From Gordionus sp. m RMFG-2023 (Eukaryota > Nematomorpha > Gordioida > Chordodea > Parachordodidae): a stretch of DNA of 64,000 nucleotides. Every line of letters starts with the position of its first letter. The stretch's first letter is position 1. The stretch covers positions 20,693,120 to 20,757,119 of the forward strand of contig NC_088778.1 of NCBI RefSeq assembly GCF_954871325.1. The letters are read 5' to 3'. Shown here one piece after another: positions 12,501 through 27,500 of the stretch. A program made the translations under genes and the position numbers. A model generated the notes under the pieces. It saw nothing but the letters and a program-made list of their open reading frames with translations, did not search any database and was not told the origin of the DNA.

Positions 12501-15500
12501 GCCACAAATTCATGCTAACTGAGAATGAAGGGTAAAAATATAAATTTTTAAAAAAAATTTAAGGTAACATTTGCGTTACAGTTACTCAAAAAAATAAACT
12601 CGTTATCTTTTGAAACAAATAACCAGAGATCTAGATACTGTATCTAGATATAAAAATATGGTATCTGTATCTAGATAGAATTTTTTAAAGTATCTGTATT
12701 TAGATATTATTTTAGTGGTATCTGTATCTGTTTTTAGATACTTTTTAAGATATATTTTGATATACTTATATAATTTAAATATATATATATATTAAAAAAA
12801 TATTAAGACCACTATAAATAAAAAATTATATATATATAAATATTCATTAATTATGTCCGATTTAATCAGTAAACCAAACAAATTTTGATATTACAATCCA
12901 TCTCAAGGAATCTGCCATTTTAATTTTCAATAGAATTGGTTAATTTTATTTTAGATTAATATTAATAAGTGATGAAGAGGAAGAAAATAATCAATGAAGC
13001 ATCAACAAATTCAGACATTATTTTTCCATGGCCAATTTATAGAGCATATTTTAAAATAATATCTCAAAATAAAGAAAACAAATCTGATAGTTAAATGCTT
13101 GCCATGTCTACCAAAAAATAGGAAAATTTCATTTAGCATTACCTCAACTTGCGACATTGTAAAACATTTAAGGGTATTACTAAATAAATGTTTACAATTG
13201 TAGTTTTAAATTTAAGAGAAAACACCAAACACTGTTAATGAAAATAAAAAGAAGGAGAATAAATCATTTAAAGAAAATATTGGACTAGGCCCATCGTCCA
13301 CTGATATTTTTATCAAGAGACTTCAGACTTTAATCCAAACCAAACCACTTTAGATGAAAATCAAAAATATATTATTAGAGAATATCCTGATATAAAATTG
13401 TTATTCATAAAATATAACACCACAATCCCTTCAAGCGCCTCGGTAGAAAGACTTTTTAGTGCAGCCAAAAATGTCTTCAGATAAACGAAGATGACCAAAA
13501 TTTTGAAAATATTTTATTACTGAAATCTAATTTATTATATTAAAATCTAAAAATCATTATTTTAGTTATATTTGATAAATATGTTATCGAGTCAATAAAT
13601 TTTTTAGCTCATTGAATTTTCACAATAGAATCATAATTTAGATAGATGCAAACCTTATATAAAGAGTATAATAAAAATTGTATATGTATCTAGATACATT
13701 TTAGATAACTTTTAGACGATGTATCTAGATCTATTTAAAAAGTATCTTTTAACAACTCTGCAAGTAACGAATAACGTTCTTTTCCTCAGAAAAGATAACG
13801 ACGTTACACGTTATTACTTTACAGCACTAGTATTTATAGCTATACAGATTCTTTGTTAAAAATAATTGAATTTATTAAATTCTAAAATTTAAATGCTTGT
13901 TTGATTCAATTTTTTAAAATAAAATGAGAAGGAAGGAAAAAATAAATAAAATAAGAATCATCAACAAAAAAAAATAAGGTTTATTTAAAATGTTAATATT
14001 TTATTTTTTTGAAAATATTGTATCTTTAATCATGGTAATGAAAAAGATGTAAGATGCTTTTGGAACCAGGTAAGAGTATCTATTTCAAAATGATTAGATA
14101 TAAGTTTTCATAGTAATAGCCAACTCTGAATATCATATGCACAATATAACTAGAGCCCTGCACGGACGGTTTGAAGCCTGGGGCTCGGACATTGAATATC
14201 TCCTTCAGGCTCGGAACGGGCTGCCAGCCCGGTCCCCAAAAATTTTATATATTCTCAAATCATTTTGTTTTATCGAGATGTCAATCAGAATCACATGTCA
14301 TTTTTCATCTAACTCATTTGACTTGTTCATCCAATTCCCATTGTGATTTGTATTGTGACTCTATTACTTACATACATCATATTCTATTAGGTTTATAGAA
14401 TATTAATCTGTTCTAGTGCCGATCTACAAATTTTTCACCGATGCGTTCCAATATTACTAAAAAAACCTATCCGATATTTCTATTGAGTTTTTTTTATCAT
14501 CTATCTTTGAACCAATGTCATAAAAATATCATTATTTTCTATTATAAAAGAAACCAACCATTTCACGAATGATTAAGTATATTTTTTTATTCTCCAATAT
14601 TTCATTGTTTCTGGGTGAATGTGTAGTCAGTGGCGTATCCAGGATTTTCTTATAGGGGGGAAATTTTTTTGGGGGCTTCGCCCCCAAACCCCTTTTACCT
14701 GGCCTTCGGCCGGGTCTTATTTAGCTATTCTATTAAATTATGAATAATTTAATAATAATTATATTTCTATTTTTAACTATTATTTACTAATTCGTGCTTA
14801 TGGATAGGATATTACAAGCCTCTTTTTTATTATTTCAAGTTAGGTATATTATATTTAATAAAGTTTTTTTAAATGTAAAGGTTTATTTATATGTAAAGTT
14901 GAAATAAAGTGTAATGTCATTTTTTTATAAAATTTGCTTTAAAAACTAGCCTCAGCTTAAATTCTCATACAATATAAGTAGAATATAATTTTTTTTATTG
15001 AAAATACTAATAGTAGTTTAAAATATTGACTAGAAAATAATTAAATTAACAAGTTTTTTTTAACTTCTTATCAAATACTAGATTTTTAATTATTTCGTTT
15101 GTCTTCTTTGGAACCAAATCTCTGTGTATATTTAACAGAGCTAACCCATTTAGCCGAGATTCAGTACTTCGTAAATATGTTTTCTACCTTCTCAAGTTGG
15201 AAAAAGTCCTTTCATTCGTACATGTTGTAATAGGCAAACATGCAAGAATATAAAACAACTTCGAAATATTAGGAAATTGAGCCAAGGTTTCTTTACACCG
15301 ATTGAGCGCATCAATAGCATGCTCAGGTAACGTATAAATATTTATACCATAATTCGAATTCACTGATTAAATTTATTTCAGTATCAATCTCATAGGAATA
15401 AAATTTTTCTAAATATTTAATTTTACCAATAGTGGCATTAGAAAATGAAGAAGGATCTTTGGGTAATAAAACTTGAAGATTGCTAAAGACTTGTTTTTTA

Positions 15501-18500
15501 TCTAAAACCCGTACTTTTATTTGCTATAAAAAAGTATCTAAGAATGGGATGAAAATGGATATTTTAGAATATTCTTCAGTTGAGCCAATATTTATTTTCA
15601 TCTCAAAAATGGCCTAGGCCTAGGTGCTAGACGAGGTTTAATTAGTATTATATCATGAAATTTAGCCTTCGATTCAACGTCTAGATAAATATTATGAAAA
15701 TATTTATCTACATTCATTCTTATTGTATCTACCTGTTCATGTATATTTTCCGCCAAATCAATAACTTGAACCAAATCTAAATTTGGTTTTTGTAAATTTC
15801 TACAAAGTAGTGAGCTAAAAATAATTTATTGATGCAACTAGCAGCAATGATAAACTCTGATTGATCAATTGAATTCAATAATGCTATGCTGCTAACGACA
15901 CATTACTTTTTTTCATGTTCAGCCTTATTTATAAATTATCGTTTGATTTCAATCTCTTTGACTAAATATTTTTACATTTTATTAATATTTTTGAATAATA
16001 TGTTGGAAAATTGATATTCAAATATTTGTAAAATTTTGATTTGTGTGAGAGGGGGGTCTGGGGGGTGGGGGTAAAATTTTTATTAGCTTAAAATGATTAT
16101 TTATGAAAATAGTCAAATTTGCGATGGGGGGGGGATAATTTCCCCCTTTCCCCCCATTGGTTACGCGCCTGTGTGTAGTATTGTTAAACAGCTTTTATTA
16201 GCCGATTTATATAAAGGGAATATTTTGACCTAAGCCTCGAAATTTCGCCAATAGAAGTTCAAACATTTCAGCCATATGTGGGCAAAATAAATAAGCTTGA
16301 GTAATTTACTTTTGGCCAAACTCTTTAGTCAACTAGTTTTAAGAATTCTACTAAATCGAACCCACTAGCTGATTGTAACTTTACTTGTTATAGATAACAA
16401 AAAATAGTATAAAATTTTTAATTATTTTTTTTAACATTACAATAAAAATAAAAAGAATAATACAATTATATATACAATCAAGAAATAACCAAAAACAATT
16501 TTATAAAAATCTCGGATCGGTTTTTTTTTAAAATCGGCGGATTCGATATTTTTGAAAATGCTAAATATCAGTGCCGATCCTATATTTAATATCGGCTTAG
16601 TCTAATCTGTTCTAAGAGTTATGAAATATTTTCTTTTGATAATTTTTGTTTCATCTGAGATTTATACTATTAAATAGCCTCCGAGGAATTGTTTATAAAA
16701 TGGATCCAAATTTATATATAATTTCCTAAAAGATTCAAGAATTTGGACAAAAAGAAAAACTGAAGTATGGAAGAAATTCCTACTTATATTTAATAGATAG
16801 GGTGAAAAATTCCAAAATTTTTTTAAATTGGGCTCGGGACCCAAAAAAATCACTATGCAGGGCTCTAAATATAACCCCGTTATAACGGTTCTAGGGACCA
16901 GAAGTCAAAGGAGAAACTGTTAAACCGAGATTATTACCGTAACATCAAATAGTTTTTTGCCCAATTGAATACACCTTAAATTTCAATTATGTATTTTAAT
17001 TCCGAATTTAGGTGGAGTTTGTATTTAATTTTGATGTCACAACACTCAAACTCGAAGACAATAATATTACATTTTTCGTCAATGTTACAACGTATATTCC
17101 ATATTTTTTAAATTACATTTTATACCCATTTTTATGTTCAATCTTATTTTTAACTATACTAATTCTATTTTCTCATGTTTATTTTTATAATATAGAACAA
17201 GTTCGGATAAAAATATATATCCAAAAAATTTTTCCCGCATGGCATTAATAATTATCAAATCGGAAATCAGTTTAACTGGGTAAATATAATTTGAATCTTC
17301 TCCTCACATATTTATCTACTATAAATAAGTGTTTCCTCGCCCGAACAAATATTTTACGGAGGGATTATTAAAGGCGAAAGCTCAATGGTCTATGAGAGAG
17401 ATGTAGGCAATTCAATCGAACATCGGTATATAGTAAGTTGATAAAATATTTTTATAAAAGATATTCATTAATTATTAGAGCCCTACTTGAACCTTTCCCA
17501 TCCAATCAAACTCTGGCTGACTTTTTCGAATTCTGTCTACCTGGACCTTGATTCTAAATATTTTATTGAATCCAGATTCTGGCATATTTTTTTCAGGCCG
17601 TATTTGGATCTCAATAAAATTGTAATTGTCTTAATGCTTGATATATTTCCATTTCCTTGAAAAATTATATATTTTTACTCAGTCTAGTTTTTTGAATTGA
17701 ACTCGGATATTATTTAAAGGATAATCGGACTCATTTTATATTAATAGTTAGGTCTCAGATCTAAAAAATAGTCGGATAGGTCAAATAAAATAAAATACTT
17801 ATTAAACCGAACCTTGAAAATGGTTCCGATGCAGGGCTTAATTATTGTATATAAAACTATTTTGGAATAAGTAACATTTGTTATTAATTAATGATAATAG
17901 TTTGTTTGATCAAAATTAGGTTATTAACCATGGACCTGGTACCATTGGTTCATCGTACGTTGATGTTATGTGGCCTTATGAGGTAGAAAATAAAAGGAAA
18001 CACGGCAAATGGCTCTTGTATATGACTAGATATCCTTGGGTAATTATAAATGTTCTAACTTATTTGCATATTATAACTACGAAAATTATTTTTTAGGCCC
18101 TGTCCAAATCATTTAATTTATAAAGTGAAATATAATATTAATTATAATTGATTTTTCTTAATTTTTGCATTTCAAGGTTGATGGAAATGGTATGTGTGAA
18201 ATCGATTCTAATTTTGTTAACCTCTTAAAATTAGAAGTAAATTTTTTTATACTTTTTTATATAATTTATATTTTAGCTTGAGACACCGTCACTTAAAAGC
18301 AACCTCACCAAAAATAAAACCAAAAATGTTTTTTTTATAAATTTTGCATATTATTTTATTTTTGTTTTTAATTATAGGATTATTTACATGTATCAACATC
18401 TATCGTCAAAAGATTTAAGCGAAAAATCAAAAAAATATTCACAAAAATAGTTACTAGAAACAAACGAGAATTAATTATATTGCCTGAAGCAAAAATGTTG

Positions 18501-21500
18501 GGAGGAAAACTGAAAAATATTGTTACTATGGTATATATAATACAATTAACATCATTGCTTAAAAATATTTATATAATGAAAAGTGTCATAAGCGGAATTT
18601 CAAAGGGGCTAAAATATATTTCTCCTCTAGTAGTATGAATATAATCATCTCAACTGTTATAATTTAAATTTTATTATTTATCACGGATTTAAATTTAAAC
18701 CTAAAAAGAACCTTTAATTTTTGAAGCGGGAACTATATAATATTATTTACAGGAATTGTAAATACTCATAATGGTAATAATTTCAAGGCATTAAAAGTTA
18801 TTTAAAAAATTATGTGGAAATAGTTTCAGAATTACATCTAGAACATAATTTAAAATCAAAACTATGTAAGAATGGAATCCAAACAAAATTTTTTTTTTTT
18901 GAATTTCTTATTATATAATTTCACATTTTGACTATCATATACCAATATTACAATTCTCACTTAAATAATAAGGATTGTCTAAAAGGGACTGCTAAATGCG
19001 TAAAATTTACGTGTCATATTGGAGAATTGTCTTCCTCGGAAAGTATTGTCATACATTTACAATCTAGATTATGGAACTCTACTTTAGTCGAAGTTTGTTA
19101 TATAACCATTTATATTTTTATATAACTAGGCTAGCCTACTTTCCTTTTATTTATCGTTATTTCAATATAACTATAATGACATTTCCCCTAAAATATCCGT
19201 TTTCCCTTTTATTTACAAATATCCCTCTTTGAAAATTTAAAAAAAAATTATTATCAACGTTATAATTAAGCTACATCCTTATAAATTCAAATCAAACATT
19301 CATCATTTGGTTCGTAATCTATAAATGAAACAATTTTAAAATAAAATATATTACTGGATTTGCCATGTTTTCGAACAAAAACTCTTAATATGATAGCTTA
19401 TAAACAACATTATTTTACTGTAACATCCTCCTTTTTTGTATGATTCTCTAATTCTTTTATTTTAATTTCACTATATTGATCTTTTTGTCTCCCTTTTTAC
19501 TATTATTTCAATTTTTCGATAATTTATCTATTCTTTGTATTTCTCCAATTCTCCCTTGTATTCCGTTTAGTATTTTATCTATTGTTTTTGTCTTATATAT
19601 ATTCTCTTTAATTCTTGACTCTTTCTTTTCGTTCTCTTGTTTTGTTTTGTTTTTCTTTTTATTGTTGTGTTATGTGTAATGCATAATTATACGTTTTTTT
19701 ATATCTGTGTATGTTTGTTTATAATTGCGTTTGCGTATAATTAAAAGATCTTAGAAAACTAAATGACATCTACACTAGTGATAGAAAATCACTCCATTTG
19801 TGTCGATTTTTTAAAACAGCTAACTCATTAATTTGGCCAGAAAAATATAACCTAAGCCTCGAGATTTCACTAATAGATGTCCAAATCTTTGTGACATCCA
19901 TGAGTAAAATCTTCAGGCTTGCTTAATATTTTTCTGGATAAAATACTGAATTAACCGTTTTTTTAAATCGGCTCAAAAGAGCCCATTTACATCACTAATC
20001 TACACCATTACTAGCCAATCTCACTATTAACTAAATAAATGTTATTTTTTCACTGACAAAAATTACTAATCAAATTTATATATGTATATTATTTTTACCG
20101 ATTACTTAGATATTGGTAAAAATAAATATACTGATCGAAGAATACTACAGGTTATTATTAGCCTTTGTCTTAAACATTTTAAATGAATTTCAATGTATTT
20201 TTCTCTCGATTAAATTGGGTTGTGCCAATTGATCCAATATTCATAATTAATATTGGTCGAGTAAATTATAATGTAATTTGGATTGGACTCCGCAACCAAA
20301 ATATTTGGATGTTTTGCTTTCGGTTGTATTTTTAATGCATTTTTGGTTTTATTTTAAAAAGAATAGTCAGCATATTAAAACCGGTGCAAAGAAGATTAGA
20401 ATGATGTCATCTGTTTTCTTGAATTAAAAAAACTCTTTATCAAAGTGTAAATTGTAAATAAAAATTGTAAAGACTTGTTTTAACTATTTTATTACTATAT
20501 ATTTCATCTAAAAAACATTATATATATATAAAATTTACAAGTTAATTGAACAACTTAAATATAAAATAAATAATATTCAAATTTAAATCAATCAACATAT
20601 AAAATAAATAATATTCAAATTTAAATCAATCAACATTCCCCCTCTTCTACAAACAACGAAGCTTCTTCTCAGCAGTCATCGAGAGCTTGTTGTCCTAGAA
20701 GTTTTTCCTGTTTCGATTGTACTCGGTTTTATCTTGGTTAGCGCATAAGTCTCAAATGTTTTCGTAGGCTTGATTCTATCACGTAGGTTTGATAAAATCG
20801 TTTATTAGAGTTGCGTGAGTTTGTACGTTTTTTGTAGGCTTGAATCAATCGCGTAGGTTTGAACGTTATCGTTGGTTTGATATCCTTATCGTATGTTGTT
20901 CACATTTCTCAAAATTGTTATTATCATTTTTCATAATTAATCCAGTCGAATATTGGAATAAATTGGAATATGTAATTTGGAATAGTTGATCAAATATATG
21001 AATAATATGCACGAATAAAATTTTGAATTTCGGAACAATAAAATATGTAATAAGGAATGATAATTTATGGAATAAGGAATAAAATCCAAAATAAGGAATG
21101 ATAAATCATAACGATTATTATATTATTTTTTATAGCGTTTTATACTTTTAGCGTTTTATATTTTTAGCGTTTTATTTTTAGCGTTTTATATTTAAATTTT
21201 AAGCACGTAATCTTTTAAGTAATCAGGTTTATTTTTAATTCTTATTGGTCTAGTAATTGGTATCTTAATCTCATTCTTTGTGTCCACACTTCCCCCTTTA
21301 GAGGAATTTTTAGGGTCAATTTCATAATATTTTAAACTATTGTAACATTCTCTTTTCCTTAACTGATCAATATGCCTACTTACTATCCCTTTATCAGTAT
21401 AAACTTGAAACATGGTGTTACTCTCTTTAAGCTTGATGCTGCCTTTGCACCACGTATCATCACCCTGTTTCTTATACCAAACATAGTCTCCTCTATTAAA

Positions 21501-24500
21501 AGTTCGATTTCGTGGTAACGACATGAAGACTTCACCAACTTTATCCTCCAAAGGTTTTAATAAATCCCACTTTATTCTAATGTCGCGGTTAAACATTCTT
21601 TTGGACGGTGTAACTCCCGTAGTGTCATTCGGCGTGTTTCTATAGTTGAACAAAAATCTGTCCAGCGCAGTTTCTAAGCCAATCTTTATGTTTCTTTTCA
21701 TATGAGCTTTAAATGTTCTCACCATACGTTCAGCTTGTCCATTAGATTGCTGATGGTAGGCCGACGTTAGTACATGTTTTATACCATAATTGCTACAAAA
21801 TTTTTCAAAATCTTTGCTCGTGAAATTGGTACCATTATCTGTAACAATGGTTTCAGGTATACCAAATAGTGAAATAGTTTTATAAATTTCCTTTAACGTG
21901 AATTCAGTCGTAATACTCTTTACCGGAACTATAACCGGAAATTTACTATAAGCATCAACGATTATCAACCAATTCTTTGTAAAAAACGGACCCGCATAAT
22001 CTATGTGTATCCTTTCAAATGGTTTAGTTGCTGCTACCCATGGATTTTGTATCTTCTTTGGATTGTCATGATAAATATTACAATCATCGCAACTTTTGAC
22101 TTCCAAATCAATGTCGTTGACCATACCAGACCACCACATACGATCTTTGGCTAAGGATTTAATTTTACCTGCTCCCAAATGACCTTCGTGTAACGCCTTC
22201 AGTATGTTCTTTCTCAGACTTGACGGAATTATTATTTTGTCGCTTTTGTACAGACAATCTTTAATGATACTTAGTTCTTGTTCAATATTTTCATAAATTT
22301 TATTTTGGATAGGCACATTATTTCTTATGTCATTCATAACTTGAGATAATTCAAAATCTTTGGATGTTTCATCACGTATTCGGTCAAAACTAAGAGGTAT
22401 ATCGCCAAAGTCATTTATAATCGCGATATCATCAATAACGTCATCATCAATTACTTGTGGTAGTCTTGAGAGGCAATCGGGAACAACATTGTATTTACCA
22501 GCTTTATATCTGATGTTAAAGTCGTAACCCCCCAAAATTATACTCCACTTCTGTAACCTTAATGACATGGTGCTATTATCTTTGAGCCCTTTGGTGAAAA
22601 TATGGATTAGCGGCTTGTGATCCGTTATAATAGTGAACTTAGTCCCTATCAAGTATTCTTGAAATCTCTTGATAGCAAACATAATGGCCAAAGCTTCACG
22701 CTCAATATTGGTATAATTTGTTTCAGATTTTGCTAAAGTTCTTGATGCAAAAGCTATCGGTTTTTCTTTGCCATCTTTTTCAGTGTGGAACAAAACAGCT
22801 CCTAAACCTCTTTTAGATGCATCAGTCGCAATTCCGATAGGTAGTTCAGGATTAAAGTACGTCAAAGCTGGAGGAAGACTAATCAATGTCTTTAAATCAT
22901 CAAAACTTTTGGAGTGTTCTAAATTCCACTCCCATTTTTCTTTGTTAACAATCTTGTATAAAGGATCAGCTATTTCAGCGAAGTTGTTCAAAAATTTTCT
23001 GTAGTACCCGGCCATACCTAGAAACGTTGACAATTCCGCGGCTGATTTTGGTTCCGGCATTTTAACGATCGCCTCGATTTTGTCATGGTTGGCGTGGATC
23101 CCCTTGGCGTCGATGTCGTGTCCTAAGAACCTTAGACTTTTTTTGAAAAATAAGCTTTTTGCAAAATTAGGCACTAAACCATGAGATAGTATTCTTTCAA
23201 AAACCTTCTTTATGTTGTTGAAATGAACTTCGTCACTACTTCCCGTAATTAGTAGATCATCAATATAAAATATGACATCTTTCATGTCACTGAAAATTTG
23301 ATCCATAATTTGTTGAAAAATCGCAGATGAAGTCTTTAACCCAAAAGGAAGTCTGGTAAACCGGTAGTACCCCCTGTGTGTAGATATAGTTAATATGTCT
23401 CTGCAGGTTTCATCAATGGGAATTTGTAGGAACGCATCCTTGAAATCTATCTTGGTGAACTTCTTCCCTTCCTTGAGCTTAGCGATAAGGTCATTTATTC
23501 TTGGAAGTGGGTATCTGAAGTCCTCAAGGGCTGGGTTGACAGTGTCTTTGAAGTCGGCGCAAACCCTAACGCTCCCATTATCCTTGTAGACAGCGGTTAT
23601 CGGACTTGCCCATCGGACATCTGTTACAGGCTCAATGACTCCATCTCCTATCCATCTCATAAGTTCTTTAGTAACAGCGTCTATCTTTGAATAAGGTAAC
23701 CGTCTAGGTGGTATGATTTTCGGTTTGGCGTCGTTACGTAGATATATTTTGACATTCCCTTTGTTGATAGGTTTTTTAGTCAGTTTAGATTCGCAATCTT
23801 TTATTAATTTCTTTATTTCATCTTCATAGTTGGTATCAATGTTTGCTATAAATTTGTTCAAAATATTACTAAAGGCATTAATCCACATACGTCCCAATAA
23901 CGCATTTTTATTAGATTTAACGATCACGGCTTGCAAGTGTTTGGTGATACCTTCGTAGGTTACTTTAACTTGAGTGACGCCAATAATCTTGATTAAGTTT
24001 CCATCATAAGCTGAAAGTTGTAGAGTGGACTTTTTAAGATCTTTAATACCTATTTGTTTAGCCATTTCATGAGGTATAATTGTAAACTTGGATCCCGTAT
24101 CAACCTGCATAGTAACAACAGCATCATTTACTTTTAAAGTGATCATGAACGCATTATCATTATGTTTAAACTCAGTTAAATTGTTGATATTAAAATCACT
24201 ACCATTATTATTTTGTGTAGGGTTATATTTTTCTTCAACAATCTCTTCAATGTTCATGTTACAATTGATGTTACTTTGATTCACGTCATTATATTGTAAT
24301 GGTTTTCTTTGATTAATATACTGATTATAATTTTTCCACGCATTATTTTCTCCATTATTGTTGTTATTATAGGATTGATATTGATAACCATATCGATTAT
24401 TATATTGACTCTGATTTCTTTGATTGTTGTAAGACCAGGAATTGTTTCTCCCATTATAATTATTGTTTTGCCAAGTACCTCTACCATAATTGTTTGAATT

Positions 24501-27500
24501 GTTATTGTATTGCCAGGCATTGTTTCTATTATAATTGTTTGCATTATTGTTGTTGTGCCACATGGAGTTTCTTCCGTAATAGTTTGAATTGTTATTCGAA
24601 GATTGGTTATTACGAAAATTTCTAGAGTTACCCTCACTGTCTCGAAAAATATTGTTTTGATAGTTTCGGCTAGCACTATAATTAGGCCTAAAATCATTAT
24701 AATTCCTCTTCTTAAAATCAAAATTTTCCTTATGAATGTTACGTCCATCATAATTAAAATTATTTTCTTTAAAATTATTACGTTCATAATCATTAGAATT
24801 ATTCTCATTATTACTAAAAGTACTTTTGCATGGTATTTTATCCATGTTTAAATTGTAAAATTTTTTATTTTTATCCAATTTTTTATTATTGTCTACATAA
24901 TTTGTATCGCTAACGTCTGGTTTAATATTGCTGCCATCTAACTCCACTCCTAATTTCATCATCTTATCTAAACCTTCGTGCTTATGTTTATTTAACTTCC
25001 TTCTGATATTATCATTTAAAGAACAAGTTATTAATTTCTCAATCATTCTTGTATCGTTATCAAAATCGCATTTTTTATGAAGTTTTGAAATTCTAAAATA
25101 AAAAGTATGGAAGGACTCCTCGGCACCTTGTACCGCTAAGTTAAAGTTCTTTATATTTACATTAATGTCCTCACTTGGAATTAACAGTTTTAATTTACCA
25201 AAAACAATATTAAAATCTTTTAACTGTGCTTTAGAACATATCGACGTAACTTGGTCTACAATCTCAATTGGTAAGCTGCATAGTAGTGTCCTAATTTTAG
25301 ATGAGTCTGACTCAATATGTCCTTCAAAGTATGTTTCTATTAAGTTAAGGTAAGTCTCAGATAATTTTCCTGATAACTTGGGAAATTTAGGAACATATTG
25401 AGTGTGTGTAAGAGTTAATTTTTCGTCCATTATATAATTTTATTTGAGTAAAGTAAACTTTCAATATTTAAAATCGTAAAAGTAAAACATTGTCGTTCAT
25501 TAAAATCCAATTTAAGTTGTCTAAAAATTTTAATTTTAATCAAGATAATATGGTCCACTAAGTTTTAATAGTTTATTTATAAAAATTCTAATTCGAATTC
25601 GTAAAGAGGATTTGATCCACTAAGCTTCAATATAATTTGTCTTTGAAAAATTTAATACTAATTCGTGACTAAGTTTTTAGAAAAAATTTATTGACATTCT
25701 ATAAGTTAAATATTGCGTAAATTTATAGGGAAAATTTTCTATAAATATAATGTCAAATATCTAAAGCATAAAGATATTTAAATTTTAATATTCAATAATT
25801 TTACAAAATATAAAAATAAAATTATTGTCATCTAGAATATATGGTTTGCCATTAAGACATATAAATGCATTAATCATTTTACGTAAAGATTTAAAATAAA
25901 AAACAATTTCGTTTGTCCTAGTATCACGTACATAAGAAAATTCTTTAATTCCCATTTCTTTTAACATATCATCAATAATAACGTGTTGAGGTATATCATA
26001 CGTTTTAAAACAAAACATTATTTTTATGAAAAATATTTTTTTATATTTGTATATATATACTCTTATTTTATATATATATATATATATATTTTTTTTTACC
26101 TTTTTATAAATTTGTAAATTTGGATAAAATTTTGACTATCGAAAAGAAAAGTCAAAAAAAATTTTATTTTGTCCTTTAACATCTCCCATATCGAACGACG
26201 AATTTGATAAGTATTTCGTTTACTTTTTATTTTTAACAAAAAAATTCAAGGTAAGGATATTTTTTAAATTTTTCTTTTAAAACTTTTATCATTTAAATTT
26301 AATTTAAAATGAAAAACGTACCACCGTAACCGGGGCACCATGTAAATTGTAAAATAAAAATTGTAAAGACTTGTTTTAACTATTTTATTACTATATATTT
26401 CATCTAAAAAACATTATATATATATAAAATTTACAAGTTAATTGAACAACTTAAATATAAAAATAAATAATATTCAAATTTAAATCAATCAACATATAAA
26501 ATAAATAATATTCAAATTTAAATCAATCAACACAAAGTGAAAAATATTATATTATAACAACGCCTAAAATATAATTTCAAATTAAAAAAACTAATATTTA
26601 TATAAAATTTTACTTCATTTTTGAGGATTCTTGTAAAAAATATATAATGTGTTTTAAAAGGAACAATCAGTTTAATTTAATATATTGGGTTATAAACAAT
26701 AAATAAATGTTATATTATATTAAATTGATTGGTTATAAACTTAGTGATATATGTCGTAGGATATATTGTAATCTTTAACAGCTAAATAATTTAGAGTGCA
26801 CATTTTTTTAATTTCAGATATTTTGTCATGAAATTAAGTTAATTTTATATATAAAAACAATGTAAGAATTATTTCAAAATTTTATGACATAATAAATCCC
26901 CTCCCCTTTCCCCATTTATTTTAAAGTAGCTCCTCCACACCACTATATTTAATTATTTTTTATATATTTCAAAGGATTATCCCTTGATAGATGCTGTTGC
27001 TATTATATCTCGCGCATTTCTTTACATTGATAAAAAATATCACGTTGAACAAAATATTAGCAATGATGAAGCTTATGTAACTTAAATGAATATTTTTTAT
27101 GGCATGTTCTAAATTCTTAGTTCTCATCTAGAGATATACTGATACTGGCGGGTATCATCCCGATACAACCATATTTTATTCAAACTCATCAATTTTTATT
27201 TATATTACTACTATTGAATAATAATAATATTTGTAATGTATGATAAAATAAGACAAGAATTATAAATAATGATCTTCATTATTTGTGAGATTCTCTCTTT
27301 TTTTAAAAAAAAAAGGCGTTTATCATATGAAAAAAAATATATTAGAGACCTGCACAAGGTCAAAAATTGGTATAATTTTAAAAATCGACCGAAAATAAGA
27401 TTTTGTCATTAGTAAGTTAAAAAATATTGGAAAATAATATAATTAAAGGTTTAATATTCATTTCTTGCTTATATTTTTATTTCCTATAGAAGAAATTTTC

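Larger units (their letters stand above)
14151..16867. mobile_element. TIR element K (TAGAGCCCTGCA ends) with nested hAT
   Basis: tagagccctgca at the left and tgcagggctcta at the right are perfect 12-bp inverted ends, flanked by a perfect 8-bp duplication aatataac (14143-14150, 16868-16875). Subterminal ggctcggg and cccgag-like stretches occur at both ends. It holds hAT element E (14628-16171) and a MITE piece. The same end sequence marks the smaller elements at 17476-17840, 27343-27654 and 44201-44365. The 8-bp duplication suggests a hAT-superfamily non-autonomous family. No transposase of its own is seen. Confidence 0.8.
20446..26532 (-). mobile_element. Ty3/Gypsy LTR retrotransposon, looks whole, recent
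   Basis: Two LTRs of 190 and 192 bp (20446-20635, 26341-26532) begin TG, end CA and are nearly identical, implying recent insertion. They are flanked by a 5-bp target duplication caaag (20441-20445, 26533-26537). A primer-binding-like site and a polypurine tract abut the LTRs in the minus orientation. One uninterrupted 1412-codon Gag-Pol frame (21192-25430) lies inside, with protease, reverse transcriptase, RNase H and integrase in the Gypsy order. No envelope-like gene is seen. It sits antisense in the integrin intron between the exons ending 19092 and starting 26975. Confidence 0.95.

Noticed and set aside
14137-14398. Two overlapping + frames of 69 and 75 codons
   Set aside because: They start in the terminal repeat of element K and have no protein-like features.
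24281-24851. 175-codon minus frame and hydrophobic + frames inside the retrotransposon
   Set aside because: Ile/Met-rich readings of the Asn-rich repeat region of Gag-Pol in the wrong frames.
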